Positions 52,301 to 64,000 of a DNA stretch of 64,000 bases are shown piece after piece. Position 1 is the stretch's first letter, and each line of letters starts with the position of its first letter. The DNA is from Mesostigma viride (lineage: Eukaryota; Streptophyta; Mesostigmatophyceae; Mesostigmatales; Mesostigmataceae). Where the stretch lies: the NCBI GenBank assembly GCA_009746045.1, contig RPFO01000296.1:2639677-2703676 (forward strand), in the 5' to 3' direction. The position numbers and the translations under genes are program-made. Below the pieces are notes generated by a model. The model was not told where the DNA came from. It was given only the letters and a program-made list of their open reading frames with translations, and made no database searches.

Positions 52301-55300
52301 GCCGTTTTGTTGTCCGCGTGTTCGAGTCGTTCAGGATGATGAAGATGAATGGTGATGGAAATGTGTACATAGCCGTGTGCATTGAAATTATGGCTGGCTT
52401 ACGTGTAGAGCGACTAGATGACCTAGACGGTGGGGCCGGAAACAGCATGCTTGATCAGGGCGTGTGTTTCGAGCCTAACTGGCCGGGAGTATCTAGTGGT
52501 GAGCACCATTGCTGCGATCGCTCTCCCACCATTTACGAGGAGATATCCGCAAATGGAAAACCACTATAATTATCATGAGTATGTAAGTGTATATATTCGC
52601 TTAGATGCTATTATTACTTCCAGTTTTACTAATGTATCATCATCAAATGTTACACCTCATGATTTTTCCCTTGATATCATTGCTGTTCATGCGGTTGAGG
52701 CTGTTATGCACGTGGCTCTTCATTGTGTTGCTTTTCCTGCTGTTTGATCTTGGCTGCAAGCGCTGGTCTCTTCCCGAGGTTTTGCGCATTGATTGTAGGC
52801 AGTTAGCTACCGGTGTAACATAAGTCTCAGGCTGCAGCGCCAGCTTACTGCTAATTGCCTTGAGCTACGCGAGGGCTGCTGCATGTAAGAGGGTCACCCG
52901 TCCGAATGGCTGCGATAATTTGGTGTTAGGTGTGCTGCCACCCCTGCGAGAGCCTAGTTGTCTGGCGAAGATCCTGCTTGCTTCCATTAGCCGGCCACAA
53001 CAAAGTATCATCTGGGCAAGTTGGGTAGGGTTCTGCCCGGTCCCGGTACCCCAGCTGATCAAGGGCACCCGTACCGATACCCGGTCCCGGTACATACCCC
53101 AGCTGATGAAGGGCACCCGTACCGATACCCGGTATTGTACCGGTACCAAGCCCAAGCGCAGAGAGCACCCAAGTCAGCCTGCTGAGAGCAGTTACGAATG
53201 CGAGCATCAGGCACGCCACTGGCAGCACAACAGCTTTTTCTTGATAGGTTGTTGGCTAGTACTAGAGCCTACCAACCTATAGTTGAACTGTGTTTTAGCA
53301 CAGTAAACTTGGCTACTCGGGCTACTCGGCACTCAGCACTCAGTCCGTAGTTTGACGTTCAGTGGTCGCCTGTGGGACCGCAGCAGCCGGAGCCTAGGGC
53401 TGGGTACTGGTACTGCCGGGGTACGGGGTGTGACCGGATATCCGAGATGGCCCAGGTAACCGGCATGTACGGGTATACCCTGGTTATGAAGCCCTACCTG
53501 GTACCGATATCCTTACTAACGATACCGGGTACCGGTACCGGGCTCTTTCGGTAGTACTGGGTACCGGGAAGAACATTAAAGCTGGGAGGGGTCAGCGCGG
53601 TGCTTGTGATCGCTGCACTGGACCATTGCTGGTTCTCCGGCTGTTTCACATGTGCAGTCTCAGCAATTGCGGCGATTTTCGAGTTGTATTCTGTATTCTG
53701 CACTTGAGCTGTCTTGTGTTGCAACTGATTATAAAATCTGTGTGTTGAGATTTGACTTGTTTGGCATTGCCTCTGCTCCTGTCTGTGACCGTTTGTTTCT
53801 CCCGGACGTCAGCTTGTCAAGATACTCAAGCTGGCTATTTATCTAAGGACCAAGGCTGCTCTTACCCGTTTACTATTTGCGTCACTGGTTCCGCAAGTGA
53901 TGGATCTGGTGATACCGGCAACGACTGCGCATGTGCGTGCGGGCTGTCAAATGTGGATACACTATTTTGGATGTCCATTTTTGAGTAGCATTCCTTTTTA
54001 GTAAACAGGCTTTTATGGTACAGGTTCCGTCATGCACGTGCGGACTCTGATAGATACCGGTTGGTGCCAGAAATGAAGGTGGCTTCTGGTTTAATTGACG
54101 TTTTTCTGTTTCTACAGACAGTCACTCAGTGCCTGCAAGCACTTGTTTCTTGACGTGATCAGTTTAGTGTGTAGGGAGGTTGCAAATGGTGGAGCAGCAG
54201 TCACAGGCTGCAGTGCCATGCATCTTACCGCTTTGCCTTGAACCAGTAGGGCAGGTGCTGCAAGTGAGGGGGTGGTCCCAACCGCTGCAATTTGTGTTCG
54301 GTGTTTTGCCACTCATGTTCTGCCTGGTTGTCGGCCATGAGCCGCTAGATCTGTTAGCCACAAAACGTCAACTGGTAAGCTGCATGGGTGGGGTTGGTGG
54401 GGTGCTTGTGATAGCTGCACTGCAGTGGACCATTGCAGAGAAACGACCATTGGTACGGGCTGTCATCCTGTCACTCTCAACGATCCCACCGTTCATCACT
54501 GATGAAGGCCGCAACAGAAAATCTCACCTTGAAGGTGTCTTATGGTTTCTGCGCTTGAGCTGTCCTCGGTTGCAACTTATTATTAAATCTGTGTATGTTG
54601 AGATTAGCCATGTTTGGAATTGCCTCTGCTCTTGCTTGTGACCGTCGGTTTCTCCCTGACGCCAGATTGTATCGACGACAGAGTGGGTGGACAATTGGAC
54701 ACCGGCTGCTATGAGGACGAGCCAGTGTGCTCCACTGGTGCTGCAAGTACTGGAGGATTTGCTGGAGCGCTTTCCTGCGCATGTGCGTGTGGGCTGTCAA
54801 ATGTGGATACTCTATTTTGGATTTTCCTTTAAGTAGCATTCTTTTTTTAGTAAACCGGCTTTTATGGTACAGGTTCCGTCATGCACATGCTGACTCGATC
54901 TGATAGATACCAATTGATGCCAGAAAACAAGGTGGCTTCTGGTCTCACGTTTTTCGTTTTCTGCTGTCACTGCCTGCAAGCGTTTGTTTCCTAATGTGGT
55001 CAGTTTAGCATGTAGGGAAGTCACAAATGGTGGAGCAGCACTTTCAGCAGTCACAGGCTGCAGCTTACCGCTTGGCCTTGAACCTGGAGGGCTGCAAGTG
55101 AGGGGGTGGTCCCAACCAGTGCGATTTGTGTTAGGTGTTCTGCCACCAATGTTCTTCCTGGTTGTCGGCCATGAGCCGGCTTGCCTAGAGCTGTTAGCCA
55201 CAAAAGGTCAGCTGGTAAGCTGGGTGGGGTAACTTGGCGGGGTGCTTTTGATCGGTATCGTGTCGCGCCGGCCAATGATCCATTAGGGAAACTTGAATTT

Positions 55301-58300
55301 TTCCATTCACCAATATCCCCTAAATGGTCTGGCTGCCGATTTTCCGCCTAAAAATGTATGGCTGCGTGCTGCACTGGACCACTGGAGAGGAAGGACCGTT
55401 GGTGGCGGATGTTGTGCAGTCTTCAACGATCATGGCGGTTATCAAGTTGTGTTTTAATCTCTGCTCTTGAGCTGTCTTTGGTTGCTGGTCTTACTATAAC
55501 ACCTGCGTATTGATATTTGACGTGTTTGGCGTTGCTTCTGCTCGATCGTGTATGTGCTCGTTCGTTTCTTCCTGACGTCAGTTTGTATCGACTCTGCAGC
55601 TGGTGGCAATCAGGACACCGGCTGCGGCGCTGGTTCCCCAGTGTGCTCCACTGGTGCCGCGAGTACTGGAGGATTTTCTGCTGGAACCTCCTGCAGAGGT
55701 GCGTGGGGGCTGTCAAATCTGGAGAACAATACTATTTCGGATTTCCCTTTTTTGGTAGCATTCTCTTTTAGTTGAACAGGCTTTCATGGTACAGGTTCCG
55801 TTACGCACGTGCTGACTCTGATACATACCGATTGATGCCAGAAATCAAGGTGGCTTCTGTTTTGACTTTTTTCTTTTCCTGCTGTAAATGCGTGAAATGG
55901 TTTGTTTGTTACTGTTATCATTTCAGCATGTAGGGAGGCTTCAAACGGTGGAACAGAAGCCACAACAGGCTGCAGTGCCATGCAGCTTACCGCTTTGCCT
56001 TGAACGTGGAGGTGCTGCAAGTGAGGGTGTGGTCCCAACCGCTGTGATTTCTGTCAGGTGACAGTTCTGCCACCCATGTTGTGCTGGGTTGTCGGCGGTG
56101 AGCCGGCTCCCCTCTGTTAGCCACAAAACTGGTCAGCTGAGAGGGGTTGGCGGGGTGGTTGACTGACTGCTGCACTGCACTGGACTACTGGAGAGGAAGG
56201 ACGGGTGGTACCGGATGTTGTGCAGTCTTCAACTTCAGTATCATGGTGCTTATTACATGATGGGGGGTGCTTATAACAAGAAATTTTACACAACTCCGAA
56301 TTCGAGTAGATCTGGCAAAAACAAGCAGGTAATTTGCCAAGTGGTTGTGACCCTAGGTGGTCTCAAAGTTACAGAGCATAAACAACCGTTGACTGAAAGG
56401 GTAGGGAGGTAGGGCGCTGGGTCGATATGGGTTTTTGCAACAAAACACCTGGTTTTTCTGCTAACTCCCTGTATAGACAGAAGTTTGAGACGGGTGATGG
56501 ACAAACTGATAGCACTTGACGAGCTGAACCGAAATCTGCAGTACATAAACAGTTTGGCAGGTACCTTAGAGGGGGGGCTGTTCCGTTCAGGATAGGGCTG
56601 CCCCTGGGCACGGTAGGATGTTGCCGTCTGCCACCACTAAAAGGCTTTGGCCTCCTAGCGCTGCGCCGTGCCAGTATCGTGTTGCGCCGGCCAATGATCC
56701 ATTACAGATGATGTAGGGAAAATTGAATTTTTCCATTCACCAATATCCCCTAAATGGTCTGGCTTCCGATTTTCCGCCTAAAAATGTATGGCCGCGTGCT
56801 GCGCTGGACCACTGGAGAGGAATGACCGTTGGTGCCGGATGTTGTGCAGTCTTCAACGATCATGGCGGTTATCAAGTTGTGTTTTAATCTCTGCTCTTGA
56901 GCTGTCTTTGGTTGCTAGTCTTACTATAACACCTTCGTATTGATATTTGACGTGTTTGGCGTTGCTTCTGCTCGATCGTGTATGTGCCCGTTCGTTTCTT
57001 CCTGATGTCAGTTTGTATCGACTCTGCAGCTGGTGGCAATCAGGACACCGGCTGCGACGCTGGTTCCCCAGTGTGCTCCACTGGTGCCGCGAGTACTGGA
57101 GGATTTTCTGCTGGGACCTCCTGCGGAGGTGCGTGGGGGCTGTCAAATCTGGGCATGCTCTTATAACATAATTCAAAATGCACATTCTACTAAAAATGAA
57201 AACGCGCGTCTTGACCCCCCTGACTTTGATGGCAGTTCTACATGGCCTACCCTGCATATATGTAAGGTTGTCGGTGGCGCTGACTCGGGCCATGGCTGAC
57301 ATCATGCTCCGCCGTACGCGGGCTGATTTTGCGGTGCAGCAGGGCTAGTAGGTTCCTCCCGTTAGGCGTTTCCATTGGTCTTATCGTAGTATAGAGCTTT
57401 GACATGGCTCTGTATATAGGTTTATAGCTGGGCGTTTGCTTTGGTTTGAGTGATTTCACTCTGCTGTAAGTAATTATATTTTTAATATATATGTAAGGTT
57501 GTGATATACCAACCCAAAGGGCAACTCATGGGCATGCTTGGCCGCCAAGGACAGCCATTGGATATGGGTGGGTTGGATGGCATCTGGTTTGCAAAATTGT
57601 CAAGTTACAGCCGATGCATCGGGAACCAAGTAGGGCGCTGGGACGATATGGGTTTTTGCAACAAAACACCTGGTTTTTCTGCTAACTCCCTGTATAGACA
57701 GAAGTTTGAGACGGGTGATGGACAAACTGATAGCACTTGACGAGCTGAACCGAAATCTGCAGTACATAAACAGTTTGGCAGGTACCTTAGAGGGGGGGCT
57801 GTTCCGTTCAGGATAGGGCTGCCCCTGGGCACGGTAGGATGTTGCCGTCTGCCACCACTAAAAGGCTTTGGCCTCCTAGCGCTGCGCCGTGCCGGTATCG
57901 TGTTGCGCCGGCCAATGATCCATTACAGATGATGTAGGGAAAACTGAATTTTTCCATTCACCAATATCCCCTAAATGGTCTGGCTTCCGATTTTCCGCCT
58001 AAAAATGTATGGCCGCGTGCTGCACTGGACCACTGGAGAGGAATGACCGTTGGTGCCGGATGTTGTGCAGTCTTCAACGATCATGGCGGTTGTCAAGTTG
58101 TGTTTTAATCTCTGCTCTTGAGCTGTCTTTGGTTGCTAGTCTTACTATAACACCTGCGTATTGATATTTGACGTGTTTGGCGTTGCTTCTGCTCGATCGT
58201 GTATGTGCCCGTTCGTTTCTTCCTGACGTCAGTTTGTATCGACTCTGCAGCTGGTGGCAATCAGGACACCGGCTGCGACGCTGGTTCCCCAGTGTGCTCC

Positions 58301-61300
58301 ACTGGTGCCGCGAGTACTGGAGGATTTTCTGCTGGGACCTCCTGCGGAGGTGCGTGGGGGCTGTCAAATCTGGACTTGCTGTTTTGGTTTTTCCTTTTTT
58401 GGTAGCATTCTCTTTTAGCTGAACACGGGTTGTCGGCCATGAGTTGCAACAAAACACCTTGTTTTTCTGCTAACTCCCTGTATAGACAGAAGTTTGAGAC
58501 GGGTGATGGACAAACTGATAGCACTTGACGAGCTGAACCGAAATCTGCAGTACATAAACAGTTTGGCAGGTACCTTAGAGGGGGGGGCTGTTCCGTTCAG
58601 GATAGGGCTGCCCCTGGGCACGGTAGGATGTTGCCGTCTGCCACCACTAAAAGGCTTTGGCCTCCTAGCGCTGCGCCGTGCCGGTATCGTGTTGCGCCGG
58701 CCAATGATCCATTACAGATGATGTAGGGAAAATTGAATTTTTCCATTCACCAATATCCCCTAAATGGTCTGGCTTCCGATTTTCCGCCTAAAAATGTATG
58801 GCCGCGTGCTGCACTGGACCACTGGAGAGGAAGGACCGTTGGTGCCGGATGTTGTGCAGTCTTCAACGATCATGGCGGTTATCAAGTTGTGTTTTAATCT
58901 CTGCTCTTGAGCTGTCTTTGGTTGCTAGTCTTACTTTAACACCTGCGTATTGATATTTGACGTGTTTGGCGTTGCTTCTGCTCGATCGTGTATGTGCCCG
59001 TTCGTTTCTTCCTGACGTCAGTTTGTATCGACTCTGCAGCTGGTGGCAATCAGGACACCGGCTGCGACGCTGGTTCCCCAGTGTGCTCCACTGGTGCCGC
59101 GAGTACTGGAGGATTTTCTGCTGGGACCTCCTGCGAAAGTGCGTGGGGGCTGTCAAATCTGGACATGCTGTTTTGGTTTTTCCTGTTTTTGGTAGCATTC
59201 TCTTTTAGCTGAACACGGGTTGTCGGCCATGAGCCGGCTTGCCTCTGTTAGCCACAAAGCGTCAGCTGGTAAGCTAAGAGGGGTCGGCTGGGTGGTTGTG
59301 ATGCTGCACTGCAGTCTCAGCCACGGGACAGGAAGGACTGTTGTTGCCGGATGTCGAGCAGTCTTCAACTATCAGGGCGGTTATCAAGTTGTATTTTGAT
59401 CTCTGCAGTTGAGCTGTCTTTGGTCGCTTCTCGTTATAACATCTGTGGATAATTGTGATTGGGCATGTTTGACATTGCTTCTGATCGTGTGTGTGCTGGT
59501 TTGTTTCTTCTTGACGTCAGTTTGTATCGACTCTGCAGCTGGTGGCAATCAGGACACCGGCTGCGACGCTGGTTCCCCAGTGTGCTCCACTGGTGCCGCG
59601 AGTACTGGAGGATTTTCTGCTGGGACCTCCTGCGAAGGTGCGTGGGGGCTGTCAAATCTGGGCATGATCTAATAACATAATTCAAAATGCACATTCTACC
59701 AAAAATGAAAACGCGCGTCTTGACCCCCCTGACTTTGACGGCAGTTATACATGGCCTACCCTGCATATATGTAAGGTTGTGATATACCAACCCAAAGGGC
59801 AACTCATGGGCATGCTTGGCCGCCAAGGACAGCCATTGGATATGGGTGGTTGGATGGCATCTGGTTTGCAAAATTGTGAAGTTACAGCCGATGCATCGGG
59901 AACCAAGTAGGGCGCTGGGACGATATGGGTTTTTGCAACAAAACACCTGGTTTTTCTGCTAACTCCCTGTATAGACAGAAGTTTGAGACGGGTGATGGAC
60001 AAACTGATAGCACTTGACGAGCTGAACCGAAATCTGTAGTACATAAACAGTTTGGCAGGTACCTTAGAGGGGGGGGCTGTTCCGTTCAGGATAGGGCTGC
60101 CCCTGGGCACGGTAGGATGTTGCCGTCTGCCACCACTAAAAGGCTTTGGCCTCCTAGCGCTGCGCCGTGCCGGTATCGTGTTGCGCCGGCCAATGATCCA
60201 TTACAGATGATGTAGGGAAAACTGAATTTTTCCATTCACCAATATCCCCTAAATGGTCTGGCTTCCGATTTTCCGCCTAAAAATGTATGGCCGCGTGCTG
60301 CACTGGACCACTGGAGAGGAAGGACCGTTGGTGCCGGATGTTGTGCAGTCTTCAACGATCATGGCGGTTGTCAAGTTGTGTTTTAATCTCTGCTCTTGAG
60401 CTGTCTTTGGTTGCTAGTCTTACTATTAACACCTGCGTATTGATATTTGACGTGTTTGGCGTTGCTTCTGCTCGATCGTGTATGTGCCGGTTTGTTTCTT
60501 CCTGACGTCAGTTTGTATCGACTCTGCAGCTGGGGGCAATCAGGACACCGGCTGCGACGCTGGTTCCCCAGTGTGCTCCACTGGTGCTGCAAGTACTGGA
60601 GGATTTTCTGCTGGGACCTCCTGCGAAAGTGCGTGGGGGCTGTCAAATCTGGACATGCTGTTTTGGATTTCCCTTTTTTGGTAGCATTCTCTTTTAGCTG
60701 AACACGGGTTGTCGGCCATGAGCCGGCTTGCCTCTGTTAGCCACAAAGCGTCAGCTGGTAAGCTAAGGGGGGTTGGCGGGGTGGTTGTGATTGCTGCACT
60801 GCAGTCTCAGCCACTGGACAGGAAGGACTGTTGGTGCCGGATGTCGAGCAGTCTTTAACTATCAGGGCGGTTATCAAGTTGTGTTTTAATCTCTGCTCTT
60901 GAGCTGTCTTTGGTCGCTTCTCGTTATAACATCTGTGGATTGTGATTGGGCATGTTTGACATTGCTTCTGATCGTGTGTGTGCCGGTTTGTTTCTTCCTG
61001 ACGTCAGTTTGTATCGACTCTGCAGCTGGCGGCAATCAGGACACCGGCTGCGACGCTGGTTCCCCAGTGTGCTCCACTGGTGCTGCAAGTACTGGAGGAT
61101 TTTCTGCTGGGACCTCCTGCGGAGGTGCGTGGGGGCTGTCAAATCTGGGCATGCTGTTTTGGATTTCCCTTTTTTGGTAGCATTCTCTTTTAGCTGAACA
61201 CGGGTTGTCGGCCATGAGCCGGCTTGCCTCTGTTAGCCACAAAGCGTCAGCTGGTAAGCTAAGGGGGGTTGGCGGGTTGGTTGTGATTGCTGCACTGCAG

Positions 61301-63418
61301 TCTCAGCCACTGGACAGGAAGGACTGTTGGTGCCGGATGTCGAGCAGTCTTTAACTATCAGGGCGGTTATCAAGTTGTATTTTGATCTCTGCAGTTGAGC
61401 TGTCTTTGGTCGCTTCCTTGTTATAACATCTGTGGATAATTGTGATTGGGCATGTTTGACATTGCTTCTGATCGTGTGTGTGCCGGTTTGTTTCTTCCTG
61501 ACGTCAGTTTGTATCGACTCTGCAGCTGGCGGCAATCAGGACACCGGCTGCACCTCTGGTTCCCCAGTGTGCTCCACTGGTGCTGCAAGTACTGGAGGAT
61601 TTTCTGCTGGGACCTCCTGCGGAGGTGCGTGGGGGCTGTCAAATCTGGGCATGCTGTTTTGGATTTCCCTTTTTTGGTAGCATTCTCTTTTAGCTGAACA
61701 CGGGTTGTCGGCCATGAGCCGGCTTGCCTCTGTTAGCCACAAAGCGTCAGCTGGTAAGCTAAGGGGGGTTGGCGGGTTGGTTGTGATTGCTGCACTGCAG
61801 TCTCAGCCACTGGACAGGAAGGACTGTTGGTGCCGGATGTCGAGCAGTCTTTAACTATCAGGGCGGTTATCAAGTTGTATTTTGATCTCTGCAGTTGAGC
61901 TGTCTTTGGTCGCTTCCTTGTTATAACATCTGTGGATAATTGTGATTGGGCATGTTTGACATTGCTTCTGATCGTGTGTGTGCCGGTTTGTTTCTTCCTG
62001 ACGTCAGTTTGTATCGACTCTGCAGCTGGCGGCAATCAGGACACCGGCTGCACCTCTGGTTCCCCAGTGTGCTCCACTGGTGCTGCAAGTACTGGAGGAT
62101 TTTCTGCTGGGACCTCCTGCGGAGGTGCGTGGGGGCTGTCAAATCTGGGCATGCTGTTTTGGATTTCCCTTTTTTGGTAGCATTCTCTTCATAGCTGAGC
62201 ACGGGTTGTCGGCCATGAGCACTAGGTTTTCCCTGGTCTTGAGGCCGCCCTTATGTCTCCGTTGAGGGCTGTCCGAGCGTTTGGGATGCGATTGTAGCAG
62301 TATAATGTTGGCCGAGTTTCTTTAGATGTGTTCGGGGACACCCTCTTTTGTCTGTATTATTATATCCCCGCATTGAGCTGTTGTTGTTGGCGCTATCTGA
62401 GGCTGAATCGGGTCACGTGAACGCTCAATGGTCAGGACTAGATAAGTCATGGCGGGGGCATGAGGCCTCTATGTTATCATGGCTCGAAAGATAATTATCA
62501 AGGCATCAGGCACGGTCACGCCCGGTGCACTGCTCTGTCTGCCCACATTTTTGGAGTAGTAGTGCCTTGAGTAGTGGTGCCCAGTAGGGTTGCCGCGTAG
62601 TCGTGGGCAGCAAGTCTAGTCTTTGTGTTGCCTGGGTACCAAGGTGCGGGTCCCGAGCAGATAACAGGCTACTGTATGGTGTGGGCAGGGTCCGACCTGT
62701 TTCATGTTTTTCTAGCGTGCCTCAACGGCAACCTGGGTGATGGATTAAGTCACGTGGCCGCATCAGGTGGGTATTGTATCAATATAGGAACCGTCAACGC
62801 CTAGTATGCGATGAGGGGGAGGGCGCCCAAGCGTGTCTCATTGCCTGGGGGGGAGGCCACAGATGCAAACCTGGAAACTGGGCTAGAGTGAACGTAGACT
62901 TGTTTTGTTTTCTCATTCTGCTGCCCCAGCAGGCAGCACGGCTCATGCAGTGACGAACCTGGTAACTGGATTGTGATGAACGTGGACATGTCTGCTTTTC
63001 CTTCCGTCTCCACAGTGTGCCTCGATGGTGGGCCTCGTAGCTGGACTCTTAGTGAACATGGGCATGTCTGCTTTTGTTCTGTCCCGCATAACACCTCAAC
63101 ACAACGAGCCTGGTAACTGGACTCTTAGGGATCATGGGCATGTCTTGTGTTGGTCAGTCTCCTCACCATGCCTAATTGATGAGCCCGGTATAACTGGAGT
63201 TTTGGGATCGTGTGCTTTTTTTGTTGCTGTTGCGTTCCATCCCGCAGAGTGCTTCAACGACCAATATGACTGGGCCGTGGACACGGGTTGCACCGAGTCT
63301 TCCCCCAGGTGCATCCAGTCGCAAACCATGCACACGATCTTCACTGACCTGCTCGACGACGGCGAGGCGAGCGGGCAGGGAGTGACCATTCCCATTGCCT
63401 CACATGCCCGATGCGTTG
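49371..63418 (+). CDS. Putative secreted protein with a tandem array of Cys-rich module exons
   Basis: Exon 1 (49371-49500) encodes a signal peptide with hydrophobic NALFLMVCILLRGAVTAQ and ends in phase 1. Module exons, all phase 1-1: 53813-53932, 54666-54782, 55582-55698, 57012-57128, 58233-58349, 59022-59138, 59521-59637, 60512-60628, 61008-61124, 61508-61624, 62008-62124 and a longer 63248-63418. Most read CIDSAAGGNQDTGC, then SPVC, then TSC. Shared pattern: C-x-[DN]-x(7-8)-D-x-G-C-x(4)-P-x-C. All acceptors are CAG and most donors GTGCGT. The protein is unrecognised, presumably extracellular and disulphide-rich. Linking exon 1 to the array is inferred from phase and strand. The gene may continue past 63418. 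Confidence 0.62.
49829..50189 (+). repeat. (GGGA)n microsatellite
   Basis: Almost pure GGGA, grading into GGGACGGA units toward the 3' side. It lies in the presumed first intron of the array gene. Confidence 0.97.
50375..50455 (+). repeat. Remnant of an array unit
   Basis: GTCATCAAGTTGTCTTTTGA and TTGAGCTGTCTTCGGTTG followed by GTGTATTGAGATTC match the intron segment that precedes each module exon. The module itself is missing: a GGGA run starts exactly where the unit breaks off. Confidence 0.7.
50453..50710 (+). repeat. Second (GGGA)n microsatellite
   Basis: GGGA units with a few GGA slips, ending in GGGAGCGA units. It directly abuts the array-unit remnant. Confidence 0.97.
51040..51136 (-). 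repeat. Dispersed repeat R1, copy 4 (longer)
   Basis: The reverse complement starts ATCAAGGAGACAACCTGCGC and continues past CATGGTAGCTTGAGCCTGCC to TTTTCGAGTAC. It extends beyond copies 1-3. Confidence 0.75.
52238..52335 (+). repeat. Dispersed repeat R1, copy 5 (longest)
   Basis: It runs from ATCAAGGAGACAACCAGCGA to GTGTTCGAGTCGTTC. TGGTAGCTCGAG and GTTCGAGTC, about 30 bp apart, resemble pol III A and B boxes loosely, so a tRNA-derived SINE is possible but unproven. Confidence 0.7.
53035..53140 (+). repeat. Two-copy tandem repeat, rich in GGTACC
   Basis: A unit of about 48 bp (CCCAGCTGATCAAGGGCACC and CGTACCGATACCCGG) occurs twice. Inverted, related GGTACC/CCGGTA sequence is found at 53400-53570. 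Confidence 0.75.
53400..53572 (+). repeat. GGTACCGG-rich palindromic segment
   Basis: Dense GTACCGG/CCGGTAC words, partly the reverse complement of 53035-53140. It precedes the first module exon and is non-coding. Confidence 0.55.
53640..62210 (+). repeat. Tandem array of exon-bearing units
   Basis: Eleven units each contain a conserved intron segment (TTGAGCTGTCTT, a pyrimidine-rich stretch, TTCCTGACGTCAG) followed by a module exon. Spacing between exon starts is 853, 916, 1430, 1221, 789, 499, 991, 496, 500 and 500 bp. Long units additionally carry a segment with CTGTATAGACAGAAGTTTGA and GTTGCGCCGGCCAATGATCC (near 56470, 57690, 58480, 59970). The last two 500-bp units look identical over almost their entire length. 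Confidence 0.88.
62860..63235 (+). repeat. Imperfect tandem repeat before the last module exon
   Basis: About five diverged units of 60-80 bp share CCTGGTAACTGGA and GAACATGGGCATGTCTGC. They are intronic by the model and end close to the acceptor of the exon at 63248. Confidence 0.65.
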
Positions 63419-64000
63419 GTGAGCACCCCCAACTTGGGCAAGAAGCGCCCGCGGTTTGGGCCCAACTACCCATGGTTGCGGCCGCTGTCGCATGACATCG
63501 TTGTGCTGCCACCCGCAGAGGCCGTTACGCACCTGCGTTGCTTAGGCCGTGGCTTTGTTTACCATGTTCATTAGCACCTGTCCACAGAGGCCCGTTTGCG
63601 TCGTAAAACCAGCAGGAGGGGTCTGTGCACAGATGTCTGTACAAACGTCTACACAAGTGGTTTGTTTAGTGGACCCAGGGGTTTGTCCCCAGAGGCAACG
63701 ATCTGTACACAGTCTTGGTGCATGGCAATGCTCCCATGCAACTCAGGCGTTTGTTCGTTTGCATGTCATCTTGCCCATTTTGGCCCAGGCTGGTTGGTCC
63801 TTGTCTGTGGACTCCGCGCGGCTCCATGGGTAGATGTGTGCGTCATGGCCTAGGGAAACAGACTGAAATGCATCTGCTTTACGTGCACGTTGCAAGGACT
63901 CGAGCCACAGTTGCTTGGTCCTTGTTTGCAATGGCGCCACGCTCCATGTGACAGTAACTGCGCTTTGCTTCATATAGTGCGCGAAAAGCACATGAAAACA
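63419..64000 (+). other. 3' flank, possible further exons
   Basis: After the donor at 63418 there are acceptor-like sites at 63519 (CACCCGCAG) and 63586 (GTCCACAG). The second opens a Cys-rich frame to 63853 (CTQSWCMAMLPC, CSFACHLAHF). Either could be the terminal exon. No decision is possible from sequence alone. Confidence 0.35.

Larger units (their letters stand above)
50711..53030. other. Presumed long intron, no gene recognised
   Basis: Contains AT-rich stretches (50800-51000, 51880-52050) and two R1 repeat copies. Open frames are short and lack motifs. Confidence 0.4.

Noticed and set aside
55423-62202. Recurrent antisense frames starting TAPTHLRRRSQQK
   Set aside because: They are the minus strand of the module exons and their introns; the plus-strand exons have splice sites, phase symmetry and Cys conservation.

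Overview
This looks like nuclear DNA of a eukaryote. There are GT-AG introns with GTAAGT/GTGAGT donors, LTR and non-LTR retrotransposons, cut-and-paste DNA transposons, and heavy micro- and minisatellite expansion. No operons, rRNA or tRNA genes were seen. The transposon mix and repeat style would fit a microalga of the green lineage, but that is an impression; nothing here fixes the species.

Positions 1-25856 are a stack of nested transposons. A nearly complete Ty3/gypsy chromovirus (element 1, 385-15853) has a 5-bp target duplication and almost identical LTRs. It sits in the leader of another gypsy element, whose LTR end and primer-binding site lie at 1-137. Element 1 is itself interrupted three times: by a LINE-like ORF1-only copy inside its 5' LTR (415-1352), by a split-repeat element inside gag (3001-4967), and by a piggyBac-like TTAA element inside pol (9235-10951). 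Downstream (16323-25856) an older chromovirus carries a MITE in its protease gene (19003-19486). Both gypsy bodies have a small ORF resembling the RNase H1 hybrid-binding domain before gag, and an extra unknown ORF after integrase.

Positions 25857-38000 are a transposon graveyard. It holds two LINE families (A and B) as truncated copies, a minus-strand LTR, a GC-rich minisatellite, a MULE/FAR1-like SWIM remnant, and a 6.2-kb element with 1.3-kb terminal inverted repeats (30766-36934) that is filled with LINE scraps.

Positions 38094-48714 hold two convergent, well-formed intron-containing genes. The plus-strand gene (8 exons, about 1275 aa, phases consistent throughout) encodes a transposase-like protein with an N-terminal 2A-like NPGP motif. 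The minus-strand gene (4 exons, 421 aa) is of unknown function. Several of their introns are swollen by tandem repeats, and two of these are the same minisatellite in opposite orientation.

Positions 49371-63418 hold a putative secreted-protein gene: a signal-peptide exon, then an array of twelve recognisable symmetrical phase 1-1 exons, each encoding a small Cys-rich module. Most are near-identical 117-bp exons in recently duplicated 0.5-1.4-kb units. This exon array, the hybrid-binding-domain ORFs and the 2A-tagged transposase-like gene are the most interesting parts of the window.
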